64,000 bases of DNA from Halomonas sp. KG2 (GCA_030440445.1 CP098528.1:4154001-4218000); one strand, 5' to 3'. Shown: positions 36,234 through 46,302, numbered from the stretch's first letter. The notes: generated by a model not told the origin, from the sequence alone. Made by a program: numbers and translations.

Positions 36234-38024
36234 TTAAAACTCTTCCCAGTCGTCTTCGCCAGCGTTAACGGGTGCTGGCTTAGAGGAGAGCGCGGGTCGC
36301 TTGAGTTCCTGACGTGCACTTGGCGCGCCAGAAGGCAGAGACTGACGCGGTTGGTTTAACACTGGCCGTGCCGATGAGGCTTGTGGCTCATCGTCGCCAA
36401 GCACGAAGGTGTTGATCAGCTCATTAAGGTGCTCGGCATGACGGCGCATGTTGGCCGCTGCCGTGGTGGATTCTTGCACCATGGCCGCGTTTTGCTGAGT
36501 CATGGTATCCATTTCCGCGACGGCGGTGTTGATCTGGCCAATACCGCTACTTTGCTCCTTGGCACCCGCCGTAATCTCACCGATTACATCGGTCACCTTA
36601 GAAACACTTTCAACAATGTCATGCATTGTCGCGCCCGCCTTACGTACCAGCTCGGCACCGGTGTGAGTGTGCTTAACGGAGCTATCAATCAGCGTGCGAA
36701 TCTCTTTTGAGGCATTGCTAGAGCGGCTAGCCAGTGTGCGTACTTCTTGCGCGACGACCGCAAAACCGCGGCCATGCTCACCCGCCCGAGCGGCTTCCAC
36801 AGAGGCGTTAAGCGCCAGAATGTTGGTTTGGAAAGCGATAGCGTCAATCATGGTGATGATTTCGCTGATGCGCGTCGCTGAGTCGTTGATATCGTGCATC
36901 GTCCGCTCGACCTGCCCCATGGCTTCTTCACCATGTTGGGCTACTTCAGCAGTGGACTGCACCAGCTGATTGGCCTGCTGGGCATTATCCGCACTGTGAT
37001 TCACGGTCGAGGTAATTTCTTCCATGGAAGCCGACGTTTCCTGCAGGTTGGCAGCAGCCTGCTCGGTACGGGTGGCCAGTTCCTCGGAGCTATGGGAGAT
37101 TTCCCCCGCCGAATGATAAACACTCATGGTGCTACGGCGCACATCACGCAGGGTTTCCTGCATGCGCTCGACAAAGGCATTGAACTGAATCGCTAGGTTA
37201 CCCACTTCGTCATTACTTTCTACCGCTAGGCGGCGGGTAAGGTCGCCACGGCCTTGGGCGATATCGTGCATAGCGCTGGCGGTGCGTTTAATCGGCCCAA
37301 CGGTACGGCGCACAAAGCCAAATGCGAGCAGCGCCACTGCTAGAAACAAGGCGGCACCCAACAAAATAGCGAACAGGATAGACTGGCGTAGATCCGCGTT
37401 AGCGGTCGCCGCCAGTTCTGCAACAACCGCATCAACATCGGTGACATAAACCCCGGCACCGATCATCCAGCCCCATTTTTCCAGGCTATCGACATACGAG
37501 TGTTTCGGCTCAATTGCACGGGTGCTAGGGTATTCCCATAAGTAGCTATGAAAACCGCCACCGTTCTTGGCAACCTGAAGAATATCGCGAATAAGGTAAT
37601 TTCCGTCTGGGGTTCGTACGTCCATCATGTTGGTACCTTCACGCTCTGGCGCAGGGGCCGTCACGATATTGTTACCATCGAAGTCGTAGATAAAAACGTA
37701 GTTATTACCTTCAAAGCGCATGGCGCGCACGATCTCGGCTACCTGCTGTTTGGCTTCCTCGTCATTGACACCTGCTTGCTCATAAATAGGAGAAATAGCG
37801 GACGTTGCCATTTGCACAATGTCGCGCACTGCATTGCGACGCTCTTCAATCAGCACCTCACGCTGATTCGCCAGCGTCTCGCGGGTGTTTTGAGTGCGTT
37901 CATAGGCGTTAAACGCGACTAACCCTGCGGTCACTATGAAAATTGGCAGTAGGACAAGCATCAACACTTTAGCCTGTAAGCTAAGGCTTCGTTTTTGCGG
38001 GGTCGAAGAAGGAGGAGTAGCCAT
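36234..38024 (-). CDS. methyl-accepting chemotaxis protein with Cache sensor
   Basis: 596 residues. TM1 at ~20-40, a periplasmic single-Cache-type domain ([47 protein letters not shown]), TM2 at ~213-235, a HAMP domain, then the signalling hairpin with [20 protein letters not shown] near 395-415. The C-terminus ends DDWEEF, which resembles the xWxxF pentapeptide that tethers CheR/CheB. Single-Cache receptors of this kind often sense organic acids, and the TRAP genes nearby point the same way. Monocistronic; the terminator at 36131-36161 follows. Confidence 0.93.
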   Translation of the reverse strand: MATPPSSTPQKRSLSLQAKVLMLVLLPIFIVTAGLVAFNAYERTQNTRETLANQREVLIEERRNAVRDIVQMATSAISPIYEQAGVNDEEAKQQVAEIVRAMRFEGNNYVFIYDFDGNNIVTAPAPEREGTNMMDVRTPDGNYLIRDILQVAKNGGGFHSYLWEYPSTRAIEPKHSYVDSLEKWGWMIGAGVYVTDVDAVVAELAATANADLRQSILFAILLGAALFLAVALLAFGFVRRTVGPIKRTASAMHDIAQGRGDLTRRLAVESNDEVGNLAIQFNAFVERMQETLRDVRRSTMSVYHSAGEISHSSEELATRTEQAAANLQETSASMEEITSTVNHSADNAQQANQLVQSTAEVAQHGEEAMGQVERTMHDINDSATRISEIITMIDAIAFQTNILALNASVEAARAGEHGRGFAVVAQEVRTLASRSSNASKEIRTLIDSSVKHTHTGAELVRKAGATMHDIVESVSKVTDVIGEITAGAKEQSSGIGQINTAVAEMDTMTQQNAAMVQESTTAAANMRRHAEHLNELINTFVLGDDEPQASSARPVLNQPRQSLPSGAPSARQELKRPALSSKPAPVNAGEDDWEEF

Positions 38025-38161
38025 AAGTGTTTCTCAGTAGGTCATCGGAAGAATTTTTAATAGTTTTATGCGTTTTTTATCGACCTAACCGGTGTCAACT
38101 TTAACCACTGCGCATACTTTTTGTTTATGAACAGCAAATTAACGCTCAAAATTGCGCTTTC

Positions 38162-38181
38162 ATAACCTGCGTTAAGGTTAT
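38162..38181. repeat. 7-bp dyad upstream of sRNA candidate
   Basis: ATAACCT (38162-38168) and AGGTTAT (38175-38181) are exact complements 6 bases apart. It may be an operator or the first hairpin of the candidate RNA. Confidence 0.6.
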
Positions 38182-38296
38182 CTTCGGCCTACCCGTCCAC
38201 TGTAGGGGTGTGGTGGCCAAGGATGGCCCGTTTTAGCAAGCCGCTAGCCACCTATTGTTGACTGCGCTGCCCCCTATTGGGGCAGCGCAGTTTTTT
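38182..38296 (+). ncRNA. candidate intergenic small RNA
   Basis: The gap 38025-38381 lies between two minus-strand genes but ends in a strong plus-strand terminator. Inside are CCTAC/GTAGG (38188-38206 region), a hairpin GGTGGC ... GCCACC (about 38212-38252) whose inner loop contains AAGGAT flanked by GGCC, and then the 12-bp terminator stem plus six T. No open frame with a ribosome site is seen. The 5' end is a guess. Apart from the dyad at 38162-38181 the rest of the 357-bp gap shows nothing else. An RNA of about 110-130 nt is inferred. Confidence 0.4.
38262..38296 (+). terminator. strong intrinsic terminator
   Basis: Perfect 12-bp stem CTGCGCTGCCCC / GGGGCAGCGCAG with loop CTATT, followed by TTTTTT. 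The T run is only on the plus strand, where no protein gene precedes it. Confidence 0.9.
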
Positions 38297-38381
38297 ATGG
38301 TGGGCAAGATTGTCACCATCATCAGCTTCCAGCTTCCGCCTCTAACACGGTGTGGTAAGCGTGGAACCACCTTCTCCAACG

Positions 38382-39437
38382 TCATAAGAAATCAGGAATT
38401 TCAATAACACTACCGCATTGATGGGGGCTATAGCCCGGTAAACGATTCACCGCTTCTTGAAAGGAAGCACTGCGTAACACCCGCAAGAAGTCATCGAACT
38501 TTGGCTCCTTTAAGGAGTGATAGTGACAGGCCAATACGTAGTCCTCAGTGGCTAACGGCACAAAATCAAGCCCAAACCGTTGCGCGGCAGCCGCTACACC
38601 AAAGCCGGTATCCGCCATTCCCGCAGCGACATAGGCCGCCACCGCTGAGTGGGTATACTCCTCAATCTCATAACCATCCACGTTGGCTGCTGAAATACCA
38701 GCTTCGGCCAGCAGGTTGTCTAACAGCTCCCGGGTACCCGACGATGCCTGACGGTTTATAAACCGTACCGGCCTGTTGGCCAGAGCGGCAACGCCATCAA
38801 TTCCCAGCGGGTTACCCGGCGCCACCATTAATCCCTGTTGACGTGCGATAAACCCCATTAGTCGATGATTGCGGGGCTTGAGCAGACGACGGTATTTGCG
38901 TCGCGCCTTCTCACCCACGTTACCCCGAGGCAGGTGGCAGCCCGCCAGATCGCAGCTATTGCGGTTAAGCGCTGCTAGCGCTTCCAAAGGGCTGCAGTAC
39001 TGCAGATCAAGCTGGAGCTCCCCCAGATGCTGTGGCAATAGCTCTATCGCAAAACCGTGGCTGGCATGCAGGCGCAGAACGGGTTGAATACCTTCCTGAT
39101 GCTGTTGAATAGCAAGATTAAGCTCAGATCCCAGGCTATCAAGTTGTGGGCTCAACCGAGCAGTGGCGCGCTGTTCGGCCCATAGCAGCTTCTCACCCAG
39201 CGGCGATAACCGCGCCCCGCGCCCACGCTCAAGTTCAACAAGAGAGACACCAAAAAACTCCCCACCCTGGCGCAGTAAATTCCACGCGTGACGATAAGAG
39301 ATCCCTGCTTCCTCGGCGGCAAGAGTCAACTTGCCATGACGATGCACTGCCCCCAGCAGGCGCAAAAGGTTGGTATCGAGCCGATGCCCATCGTCATCGC
39401 TAAAGCACCAGGTGGGCGTTACCTTGATTCTTTTCAT
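38382..39437 (-). CDS. ModE-type HTH regulator with periplasmic-binding fold
   Basis: 351 residues from ATG 39437; a GTG at 39443 is an alternative. The N-terminal ~110 residues are a ModE/LysR-type winged HTH (LLRLLGAVHRHGKLTLAAEE, YRHAWNLLRQ, ARLSPLGEKLL). The rest is a PBP-like domain as in molybdate/tungstate or other anion-binding proteins (LRLHASHGFAIELLP, RFINRQASSGTRELLD, DTGFGVAAAA). It is divergent from the formate dehydrogenase operon and is its likely regulator. The ligand could be formate, molybdate or another oxyanion. An 18-bp operator-like repeat overlaps its own start region, which suggests autoregulation. Confidence 0.85.
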   Translation of the reverse strand: MKRIKVTPTWCFSDDDGHRLDTNLLRLLGAVHRHGKLTLAAEEAGISYRHAWNLLRQGGEFFGVSLVELERGRGARLSPLGEKLLWAEQRATARLSPQLDSLGSELNLAIQQHQEGIQPVLRLHASHGFAIELLPQHLGELQLDLQYCSPLEALAALNRNSCDLAGCHLPRGNVGEKARRKYRRLLKPRNHRLMGFIARQQGLMVAPGNPLGIDGVAALANRPVRFINRQASSGTRELLDNLLAEAGISAANVDGYEIEEYTHSAVAAYVAAGMADTGFGVAAAAQRFGLDFVPLATEDYVLACHYHSLKEPKFDDFLRVLRSASFQEAVNRLPGYSPHQCGSVIEIPDFL

Positions 39438-39439
39438 AG

Positions 39440-39457
39440 GCACTACTTTTCATATTT
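39440..39457. promoter_or_regulatory. operator-like inverted repeat, left arm
   Basis: GCACTACTTTTCATATTT, an exact complement of 39511-39528, lies directly before the regulator start and would cover its ribosome site. Confidence 0.7.
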
Positions 39458-39510
39458 TTAAGTTGATAACTTGATGCTAGCTTTGTCCTAACCGTGATGC
39501 ACGCCTTTTT

Positions 39511-39528
39511 AAATATGAAAAGTAGTGC
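39511..39528. promoter_or_regulatory. operator-like inverted repeat, right arm
   Basis: AAATATGAAAAGTAGTGC, the exact complement of 39440-39457, lies about 40 bp before fdsG. The two arms face each other across 53 bp, which suits two regulator dimers controlling a divergent promoter pair. Confidence 0.7.
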
Positions 39529-39566
39529 ATATTTAAAACATAATAAGCAGTCGCGAGGCAGGCACC

Positions 39567-40061
39567 ATGAACCATTCCCAGGAGTGGGCGCCACAGGCTA
39601 TTCAGGCCGAAGTCGATGCCCTGAAGCACAAGCCCGGCGCCCTACTGCCGATCCTCCACGCCCTCCAAGATCGTTTCGGGTTTATCCCCGAGGCAGCAGT
39701 CCCCATCATCGCTGAAGCGCTCAATCAAACCCGCGCCGAAGTACACGGTGTCATCAGCTTCTATCACCACTTTCGCACCGCGCCGCCAGGCCGCCACGTG
39801 GTTCAGATCTGCCGCGCAGAGGCCTGCCAGGCGGTGGGCGCACGCCAGCTCGAAGCTCATGCTAAGACGCGCCTAGGGGTCGATTACCATCAGACGACCA
39901 GCGACCGTGAAATCACCCTTGAGGCGGTGTACTGCCTGGGCAACTGCGCCTGCGGGCCGTCCATCCGTGTGGACGACGGCGTGCGCGGGCGGGTAACCCC
40001 AGAGGTCTTTGATGCACTGTTGGATGAGCTGCAAACCCGGCCGCTGGAGATAATCGCATGA
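39567..40061 (+). CDS. fdsG: NAD-dependent formate dehydrogenase gamma subunit
   Basis: 164 residues, NuoE-like. The [2Fe-2S] site cysteines are seen in CRAEACQ and in YCLGNCACGPS. First gene of the soluble fds operon; ATG 39567 with a GAGG-type site upstream. It overlaps fdsB by 4 nt. It passes electrons from the FdsA centre to the flavin in FdsB. Confidence 0.93.
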   Translation: MNHSQEWAPQAIQAEVDALKHKPGALLPILHALQDRFGFIPEAAVPIIAEALNQTRAEVHGVISFYHHFRTAPPGRHVVQICRAEACQAVGARQLEAHAKTRLGVDYHQTTSDREITLEAVYCLGNCACGPSIRVDDGVRGRVTPEVFDALLDELQTRPLEIIA

Positions 40062-41614
40062 GCATCCGCATATTCGTTCCTCGCGATACCACCGCACTGT
40101 CCCTGGGCGCTGATGCCGTCGCCAACCGATTGGAAAAAGAGCTAGCTGCCCGAGGCCAGTCAATTTCCCTGGTGCGTAATGGCTCCCGCGGGCTTGCTTG
40201 GCTTGAGCCGCTGGTGGAAGTTGAGACGCCTATTGGGCGGTTCGCCTATGGTCCCGTCACCGTCAACGACGTCTCGGCGCTGCTCGACAGCGGCCTGTTA
40301 GAGGGTAACGTCAGCCATCCCCTGGCGCTGGGCCCCACGGAGGAGATTGACTACCTCGCCGGTCAACAGCGCCTGACCTTCGCGCGTATCGGTATTACTG
40401 ACCCGCTGTCGATTGAGGATTATCGCGCCCACAGCGGTTTTTGCGGCCTGGAGGCAGCGCTGCAGCGCGAGCCCCAGGACATCGTCGAGGAAGTCAAAGC
40501 TTCCGGCCTGCGCGGGCGCGGCGGGGCCGCCTTCCCGACCGGTATCAAGTGGCAAACGGTGCTCGACACCCCCGCCGATCAGAAATATATCGTCTGCAAT
40601 GCCGACGAGGGCGATTCCGGTACCTTCGCCGACCGGCTGGTAATGGAGTGCGACCCTTACATGCTGATCGAGGGCATGGCGATTGCCGGGCTCGCGGTGG
40701 AGGCGACCCAGGGCTATATCTACCTGCGTTCTGAATATCCGCTCGCCAAGGAGATTCTTGACGAGGCGATTGCCCGCGCCGAACAAGCCGGTTATCTGGG
40801 TGATAACCTGCTGGGTAGCGGCCGCGACTTTCACCTGGAAGTACGCCTGGGCGCTGGCGCGTATATCTGCGGTGAAGAGACCTCCCTACTCGAAAGCCTA
40901 GAGGGCAAGCGCGGCCTGGTGCGTTTCAAGCCACCACTGCCCGCCATTGAAGGGCTATTTGGCCGCCCCACCGTAGTCAACAACGTGCTCTCGCTGGCTG
41001 CCGTACCCTTCATTCTTGCCGAAGGCGCCGAGGCCTACGCCACCCATGGCATGGGGCGCTCACGAGGCACGCTGGCACTGCAACTGGCGGGCAACGTTAA
41101 GCACGGCGGGCTGGTAGAGCTGGCGTTTGGCACCACCCTGCGCACCCTGATGGAGACGTTCGGTGGTGGCACGCTAAGCGGCAAACCATTACGCGCCGTG
41201 CAAGTGGGTGGCCCGCTAGGCGCTTACCTGCCGGAATCTCAGTGGGACTTACCGCTGGACTACGAAGCCTTTGCTGCTGACAGCGCCGTACTGGGCCACG
41301 GTGGCGTAGTGATGTTTGACGAAAGCGTCGACATGGCTGAACAGGCGCGCTTCTCGATGGAATTCTGCAAGGTGGAGTCCTGCGGCAAATGTACACCTTG
41401 CCGTATTGGCTCAACCCGTGGCGTGGAGGTAATTGATCGTATCCGCGCCAACCAAAACCGCGAGGCCAACCTCGCCCTGCTCCATGACCTCTGCGAAACG
41501 ATGGTGGATGGCTCGCTCTGCGCCATGGGGGGTATGACGCCCTTTCCAGTGCAAAGCGCCCTAGCGCATTTTCCTGATGATTTTCAGCGGGCGGCGAACG
41601 GAGATAACTCATGA
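40058..41614 (+). CDS. fdsB: NAD-dependent formate dehydrogenase beta subunit
   Basis: 518 residues, NuoF-like with an N-terminal thioredoxin-fold extension. NADH-site SGLRGRGGAAFPTGIKW, FMN-site CNADEGDSGTFADR, and the [4Fe-4S] motif ESCGKCTPCRIGSTRG are all present. This subunit reduces NAD+ using electrons from formate. It overlaps both neighbours by 4 nt. Confidence 0.95.
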   Translation: MSIRIFVPRDTTALSLGADAVANRLEKELAARGQSISLVRNGSRGLAWLEPLVEVETPIGRFAYGPVTVNDVSALLDSGLLEGNVSHPLALGPTEEIDYLAGQQRLTFARIGITDPLSIEDYRAHSGFCGLEAALQREPQDIVEEVKASGLRGRGGAAFPTGIKWQTVLDTPADQKYIVCNADEGDSGTFADRLVMECDPYMLIEGMAIAGLAVEATQGYIYLRSEYPLAKEILDEAIARAEQAGYLGDNLLGSGRDFHLEVRLGAGAYICGEETSLLESLEGKRGLVRFKPPLPAIEGLFGRPTVVNNVLSLAAVPFILAEGAEAYATHGMGRSRGTLALQLAGNVKHGGLVELAFGTTLRTLMETFGGGTLSGKPLRAVQVGGPLGAYLPESQWDLPLDYEAFAADSAVLGHGGVVMFDESVDMAEQARFSMEFCKVESCGKCTPCRIGSTRGVEVIDRIRANQNREANLALLHDLCETMVDGSLCAMGGMTPFPVQSALAHFPDDFQRAANGDNS

Positions 41615-44502
41615 TCAAACATTTCGACCCCCGTCAGCACTCTAGCAGCGCTGAGGTCACCAAAGACCTCGGTACGCCTTTCCCTGCCTTTGCTGCTGAT
41701 GCTGCCTCGGTGAGCCTCAATATCGACGGCGTGACCATCAGCGTGCCGGAGGGCACCTCGGTACTACGCGCCGCGGCCCTGGCGGATATTAATATCCCCA
41801 AGCTCTGCGCTACTGACAGCCTGGAGCCATTCGGCTCCTGCCGGTTGTGCGCGGTACAAGTAGAGGGGCGGCGAGGCATGCCCGCGGCCTGTACCACACC
41901 GGTGGTTGAAGGTATGAAGGTGACCACCCAGAACGAACGTCTGGCCAAGCTGCGGCGTAATGTGATGGAGTTATACATCTCGGACCACCCGCTGGACTGC
42001 CTGACCTGTCCCGCCAACGGTGACTGCGAACTGCAGGATATGGCCGGTAGTGTCGGGCTGCGCGAAGTGCGCTACGGGTTCGAAGGCGAGAACCACCTTG
42101 AAGCCGTCAAAGACGAAACCAACCCTTACTTCAGTTTCGATCCTAGCAAATGCATCGTTTGCTCGCGCTGTGTGCGCGCCTGCGAAGAGGTTCAGGGCAC
42201 CTTTGCTCTGACCATCGATGGCCGCGGATTTGAATCCAAGGTGTCAGCGGGACAGGCGGATTCGTTCATGGATTCAGACTGTGTTTCCTGCGGTGCCTGC
42301 GTTCAGGCTTGCCCGACAGCCACGCTGATGGAAAAGAGCGTCATCGACCACGGTGTTCCCGAGCACAGCGTCGTGACCACGTGTGCTTACTGCGGTGTGG
42401 GCTGCTCATTCGAAGCGCAAATGAAGGGTGACCAGTTGGTACGCATGGTGCCCTACAAGGGCGGCGACGCTAACCATGGTCACTCTTGTGTCAAGGGCCG
42501 CTTCGCCTTTGGCTACGCCACCCACCCGGATCGCCTGACCACACCGATGATCCGCGATAGCATCGACCAACCCTGGCGCGAGGCCAGCTGGGAAGAGGCA
42601 ATCGGCTTTGCCGCCAGCCGTTTGAAAGCGATTCAGGCCGAGCACGGCCGCGAGAGCATCGGCGGCATCACCTCATCGCGCTGTACCAACGAAGAGACCT
42701 ATCTGGTGCAGAAGCTGATTCGCGCCGCGTTCGGCAACAACAACACCGATACCTGCGCGCGGGTCTGCCACTCGCCCACTGGCTACGGCTTGAAGACCAC
42801 GCTGGGCGAATCCGCCGGCACCCAGACCTTTGACTCAGTCATGCAGGCCGATGCGATTATCGTGATTGGCGCCAACCCCACCGACGCCCACCCAGTGTTT
42901 GGTTCGCTGATGCGCAAACGATTGCGTCAAGGCGCGAAGCTGATCGTCGCCGACCCTCGCCGCATCGACCTTTTAAAGACCCCGCACATGAGCGAGGCCC
43001 AACATCTGCCGCTGCGCCCAGGTACTAATGTGGCGCTGATCAACGCGTTGGGGCACGTGGTGGTCACCGAAGGTCTTGAAGACCAGGCATTCGTGGCCAA
43101 GCGCTGCGATACCGAGGCCTATCACAGCTGGCGCACCTTTATCAGTGAGCCACGCCACTCCCCGGAGGCCACCGAAGCGATTACCGGCGTGCCCGCCGAG
43201 GCCGTACGCCAAGCGGCGCGCACCTATGCTAAAGCAGCTAATGGCGCGATCTACTACGGCTTGGGGGTGACCGAGCACAGTCAGGGCTCCACCATGGTGA
43301 TGGGCATTGCCAACTTAGCGATGGCCACCGGTAACATTGGCCGCGAGGGCGTGGGCGTGAACCCGTTGCGCGGCCAGAACAATGTGCAGGGCTCCTGCGA
43401 CATGGGCTCCTTCCCCCACGAGCTGCCGGGCTACCAGCACGTGGCCGACCCCATCGCCCGCGGCCGCTTTGAGTCCGTGTGGGGCGTTAAGCTCGACGAC
43501 GAGCCGGGACTGCGCATTCCCAATATGTTCGACGCCGCCATCGAAGGCACCTTTAAAGCGCTTTACGTGCAAGGCGAAGACATCGCCCAATCCGATCCCA
43601 ACACCCAGCATGTTGAGGCGGCACTACGCTCGCTGGACTGCCTGATCGTGCAAGATATTTTCCTCAACGAAACGGCCAAGTTCGCCCACGTACTACTGCC
43701 CGGTTCAAGCTTTCTGGAAAAAAACGGCACCTTCACCAACGCCGAGCGGCGCATCAACCGGGTACGCAAAGTGATGCCTGCGCTGGCTGGCAAGGAAGAC
43801 TGGGAAATCACTCAGGATCTGGCCAATGCGCTGGGCTACCCGATGCACTACACCCATCCGTCCGAAATCATGGACGAAATCGCCCAGTTAACGCCAAGCT
43901 TTGCGGGCGTCAGCTACGCCAAGCTGGAGGAGCGCGGCAGCCTGCAGTGGCCCTGCAACGCCGAGTACCCGCTGGGCATGCCGACCATGCACGAGGTTGA
44001 CTTCCCCATTGGCCTGGGGCGCTTTGCGATTACCGAGTACGTAGCCACTGAAGAGCGCGCTAACCGCCGCTTCCCACTACTGCTCACCACCGGGCGGATT
44101 CTCAGCCAATACAACGTGGGCGCCCAGACCCGGCGTACCGACAACCAGCGCTGGCACGATGAAGACGTGTTGGAACTGCATCCCTCTGATGCCGAGCTTC
44201 GCGGCGTACGCGACGGTGACTGGCTGGGCATTACCAGCCGTTCGGGGCAGACGGTGCTACGCGCACGGCTCAGCGAGCGCATGCAGCCAGGGGTGGTGTA
44301 TACCACCTTCCACCACCCCGGCAGCGGCGCTAACGTCATCACGACGGATAACTCGGACTGGGCCACCAACTGTCCGGAATATAAGGTCACAGCGGTGCAG
44401 GTGGAAAAAGTCAGCCAACCCTCCGCTTGGCAGCAGCGCTTTAACACTTTCGACCTGATCCAGCGTGACCACCTAGCCAACGCTCATCAGGAGGCGCCAT
44501 GA
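41611..44502 (+). CDS. fdsA: formate dehydrogenase alpha subunit (Mo/W, Fe-S)
   Basis: 963 residues. Near the N-terminus is a NuoG-like [2Fe-2S] domain (FGSCRLCAVQVEG), a His-Cys cluster (DHPLDCLTCPANGDCEL), and a double [4Fe-4S] ferredoxin domain (CIVCSRCVRACEE, CVSCGACVQACPTA). A further [4Fe-4S] site (CAYCGVGCSFE) precedes the bis-MGD catalytic domain. The probable metal-ligand Cys is in DTCARVCHSPTGYGL, so this is a Cys rather than selenocysteine enzyme. It is the catalytic subunit of the cytosolic NAD-linked enzyme. Overlaps fdsB and fdsC by 4 nt each. Confidence 0.95.
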   Translation: MIKHFDPRQHSSSAEVTKDLGTPFPAFAADAASVSLNIDGVTISVPEGTSVLRAAALADINIPKLCATDSLEPFGSCRLCAVQVEGRRGMPAACTTPVVEGMKVTTQNERLAKLRRNVMELYISDHPLDCLTCPANGDCELQDMAGSVGLREVRYGFEGENHLEAVKDETNPYFSFDPSKCIVCSRCVRACEEVQGTFALTIDGRGFESKVSAGQADSFMDSDCVSCGACVQACPTATLMEKSVIDHGVPEHSVVTTCAYCGVGCSFEAQMKGDQLVRMVPYKGGDANHGHSCVKGRFAFGYATHPDRLTTPMIRDSIDQPWREASWEEAIGFAASRLKAIQAEHGRESIGGITSSRCTNEETYLVQKLIRAAFGNNNTDTCARVCHSPTGYGLKTTLGESAGTQTFDSVMQADAIIVIGANPTDAHPVFGSLMRKRLRQGAKLIVADPRRIDLLKTPHMSEAQHLPLRPGTNVALINALGHVVVTEGLEDQAFVAKRCDTEAYHSWRTFISEPRHSPEATEAITGVPAEAVRQAARTYAKAANGAIYYGLGVTEHSQGSTMVMGIANLAMATGNIGREGVGVNPLRGQNNVQGSCDMGSFPHELPGYQHVADPIARGRFESVWGVKLDDEPGLRIPNMFDAAIEGTFKALYVQGEDIAQSDPNTQHVEAALRSLDCLIVQDIFLNETAKFAHVLLPGSSFLEKNGTFTNAERRINRVRKVMPALAGKEDWEITQDLANALGYPMHYTHPSEIMDEIAQLTPSFAGVSYAKLEERGSLQWPCNAEYPLGMPTMHEVDFPIGLGRFAITEYVATEERANRRFPLLLTTGRILSQYNVGAQTRRTDNQRWHDEDVLELHPSDAELRGVRDGDWLGITSRSGQTVLRARLSERMQPGVVYTTFHHPGSGANVITTDNSDWATNCPEYKVTAVQVEKVSQPSAWQQRFNTFDLIQRDHLANAHQEAP

Positions 44503-45326
44503 GCACCCACCATTCACGCAACGCGGTAGCGCGCCAGCCGGTGGAGGTGCGTCGTGGCGCTAACGGCTGGTACACCGATACCCAGGAGGATCTACTGGCC
44601 TTAGAAAGGCCAGTAGCACTGGTCTACAACGGCATCTCCCATGCGGTGATGATGGCAAGCCCCGCCGACCTTGAGGATTTTGCCCTCGGCTTTAGCCTTT
44701 CCGAAGGTATCCTGGCCAATATCACCGAGTGCTATGACCTCGATATCCACGAAGCGCCTCAGGGCCTCACCGTTCACCTCACCATTGCCAGCCAACGGAT
44801 GGCTGAGCTCAAGCAGCGGCGGCGCAGCCTGACAGGGCGTACCGGCTGCGGTCTGTGCGGCACCGAAGCCCTGGAACAGGCTATTCGTCCGATCCCCTCG
44901 GTCGTGGCACCGTCGCTTAGCGATGCTGCCATTCAGCGCTCCCTGCAGGAGCTGGCCACCCAGCAGCCACTGCAAGCAGCCACTGGCGCTAGCCACGGTG
45001 CCGCTTGGTGCGATACTCAGGGTCGCATCCTACGGCTACGCGAGGATGTCGGCCGCCACAACGCGCTGGACAAACTGATCGGCGCGCTCGCCCGCGAGGC
45101 AGCCCCTCTAGAAGAAGGGTTCGCGCTAGTCACCAGCCGCGCCAGCTACGAGATGGTTCATAAGTGCGCTAGCACGGGCATCGGCGCACTGGTGGCTGTC
45201 TCGGCGGCCACCGCGCTGGCCGTGGAACAGGCCCAAGCGTCAGGCCTACTACTGGCGGGCTTTGCGCGACCTGGTCGCCACTTGATCTACCACCGCCCCA
45301 TTACAATGGCGATTGCCCACGGCTGA
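44499..45326 (+). CDS. fdhD: formate dehydrogenase accessory sulfurtransferase FdhD/FdsC
   Basis: 275 residues of the FdhD family; the active CxxC is in RTGCGLCGTEAL at about residue 115-124. Downstream are LREDVGRHNALDKLIG and TSRASYEMVHKCASTGI, which are diagnostic of the family. It transfers sulfur from IscS-type donors to the molybdenum cofactor so that the alpha subunit can bind it. In fds operons this gene is called fdsC. Confidence 0.95.
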   Translation: MSTHHSRNAVARQPVEVRRGANGWYTDTQEDLLALERPVALVYNGISHAVMMASPADLEDFALGFSLSEGILANITECYDLDIHEAPQGLTVHLTIASQRMAELKQRRRSLTGRTGCGLCGTEALEQAIRPIPSVVAPSLSDAAIQRSLQELATQQPLQAATGASHGAAWCDTQGRILRLREDVGRHNALDKLIGALAREAAPLEEGFALVTSRASYEMVHKCASTGIGALVAVSAATALAVEQAQASGLLLAGFARPGRHLIYHRPITMAIAHG

Positions 45327-45337
45327 GGAGACACTCA

Positions 45338-45577
45338 ATGTCGACGCATAACGATAAAAACCTGATTCACATGATTAACCAAATCGCCGTGAACTTGCGC
45401 AGCGGCCACGACGAAGAAACGGCGGCAACAGCCATCTGTCGACACCTGGAAACCTTCTGGGCAAGACCAATGAAACAGCGCCTAGTGGCCTCACTGGAAC
45501 GTGAGGATGATGAACTGTCACCGTTGGCACGGCGCGCTGCGTTGTTATTGGCTGAGCGACAAACCCGCTCGACATAG
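45338..45577 (+). CDS. fdsD: formate dehydrogenase delta subunit
   Basis: 79 residues, the short last gene of the fds operon. The NLIHMINQIAVNLRS start and the FWARPMKQRL motif are usual for FdsD. It is needed for enzyme assembly or stability in the family. It starts 11 nt after fdhD. Confidence 0.9.
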   Translation: MSTHNDKNLIHMINQIAVNLRSGHDEETAATAICRHLETFWARPMKQRLVASLEREDDELSPLARRAALLLAERQTRST

Positions 45578-45601
45578 TGGCTTGCCACTTGGCAAGCCAC
45601 T
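45576..45601. terminator. hairpin between fdsD and ureG
   Basis: AGTGGCTTGCC / GGCAAGCCACT, an 11-bp perfect stem with loop ACTT, overlapping the fdsD stop. There is no T run directly after, so it is a weak or bidirectional terminator between convergent operons. Confidence 0.6.
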
Positions 45602-45646
45602 GCTAGCGAGTACTTGTTATTTTATTGCAGCAACTTTTTCTACCGG

Positions 45647-46279
45647 CTATGCCGTTGCTGCCTGGGGTCGACGCTCATCCAGCATGCCTTTGTCGAGAAT
45701 AAAGCGGATGATCTCTTCAAGGCCTACCCCGTCGTAAAGATTGGTAAACACAAAGGGGCGCTCGCCGCGCATTTTCTTCGAATCCCGCTCCATCACCTCA
45801 AGCGATGCATGAACCTGCTCGGCAATATCGATTTTGTTGATAATCAGCAGGTCTGACTTGGTAATGCCTGGCCCGCCTTTACGGGGGATCTTATCGCCTG
45901 CGGAAACGTCAATCACGTACAGCGTGAGATCGGAAAGCTCGGGGCTGAACGTTGCAGAGAGGTTGTCGCCACCGGATTCCACCAGTACCAGCTCTAGTTT
46001 AGGGTGACGGGCATGTAGCTCGTCGATGGCCGCTAGGTTCATCGAGGCATCTTCGCGAATGGCGGTATGCGGGCAGCCGCCGGTTTCCACACCCAGAATG
46101 CGGTCGGCAGGCAGCGCATCGTGTTTGAGCAGAAAGTCGGCGTCTTCACGGGTATATATGTCGTTGGTCACGACGGCGATATCGTAGTAATCCCGTAGCG
46201 CCGAACAAAGCTGCTTAAGCAGTGCCGTTTTGCCGGAACCCACCGGGCCACCCACACCTACACGTAAACAGTGCGTCAT
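45647..46279 (-). CDS. ureG: urease accessory GTPase UreG
   Basis: 210 residues. P-loop [14 protein letters not shown] near the N-terminus, [13 protein letters not shown], the invariant GCPHTAI with Cys and His for nickel, and NKIDIAEQV for guanine binding. UreG drives GTP-dependent nickel delivery to the apo-urease with UreD, UreE and UreF. Last gene of the minus-strand urease set; ends convergent to fdsD. Confidence 0.97.
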   Translation of the reverse strand: MTHCLRVGVGGPVGSGKTALLKQLCSALRDYYDIAVVTNDIYTREDADFLLKHDALPADRILGVETGGCPHTAIREDASMNLAAIDELHARHPKLELVLVESGGDNLSATFSPELSDLTLYVIDVSAGDKIPRKGGPGITKSDLLIINKIDIAEQVHASLEVMERDSKKMRGERPFVFTNLYDGVGLEEIIRFILDKGMLDERRPQAATA

Positions 46280-46302
46280 TGTTATCTCCTACTCATAAGC
46301 AT

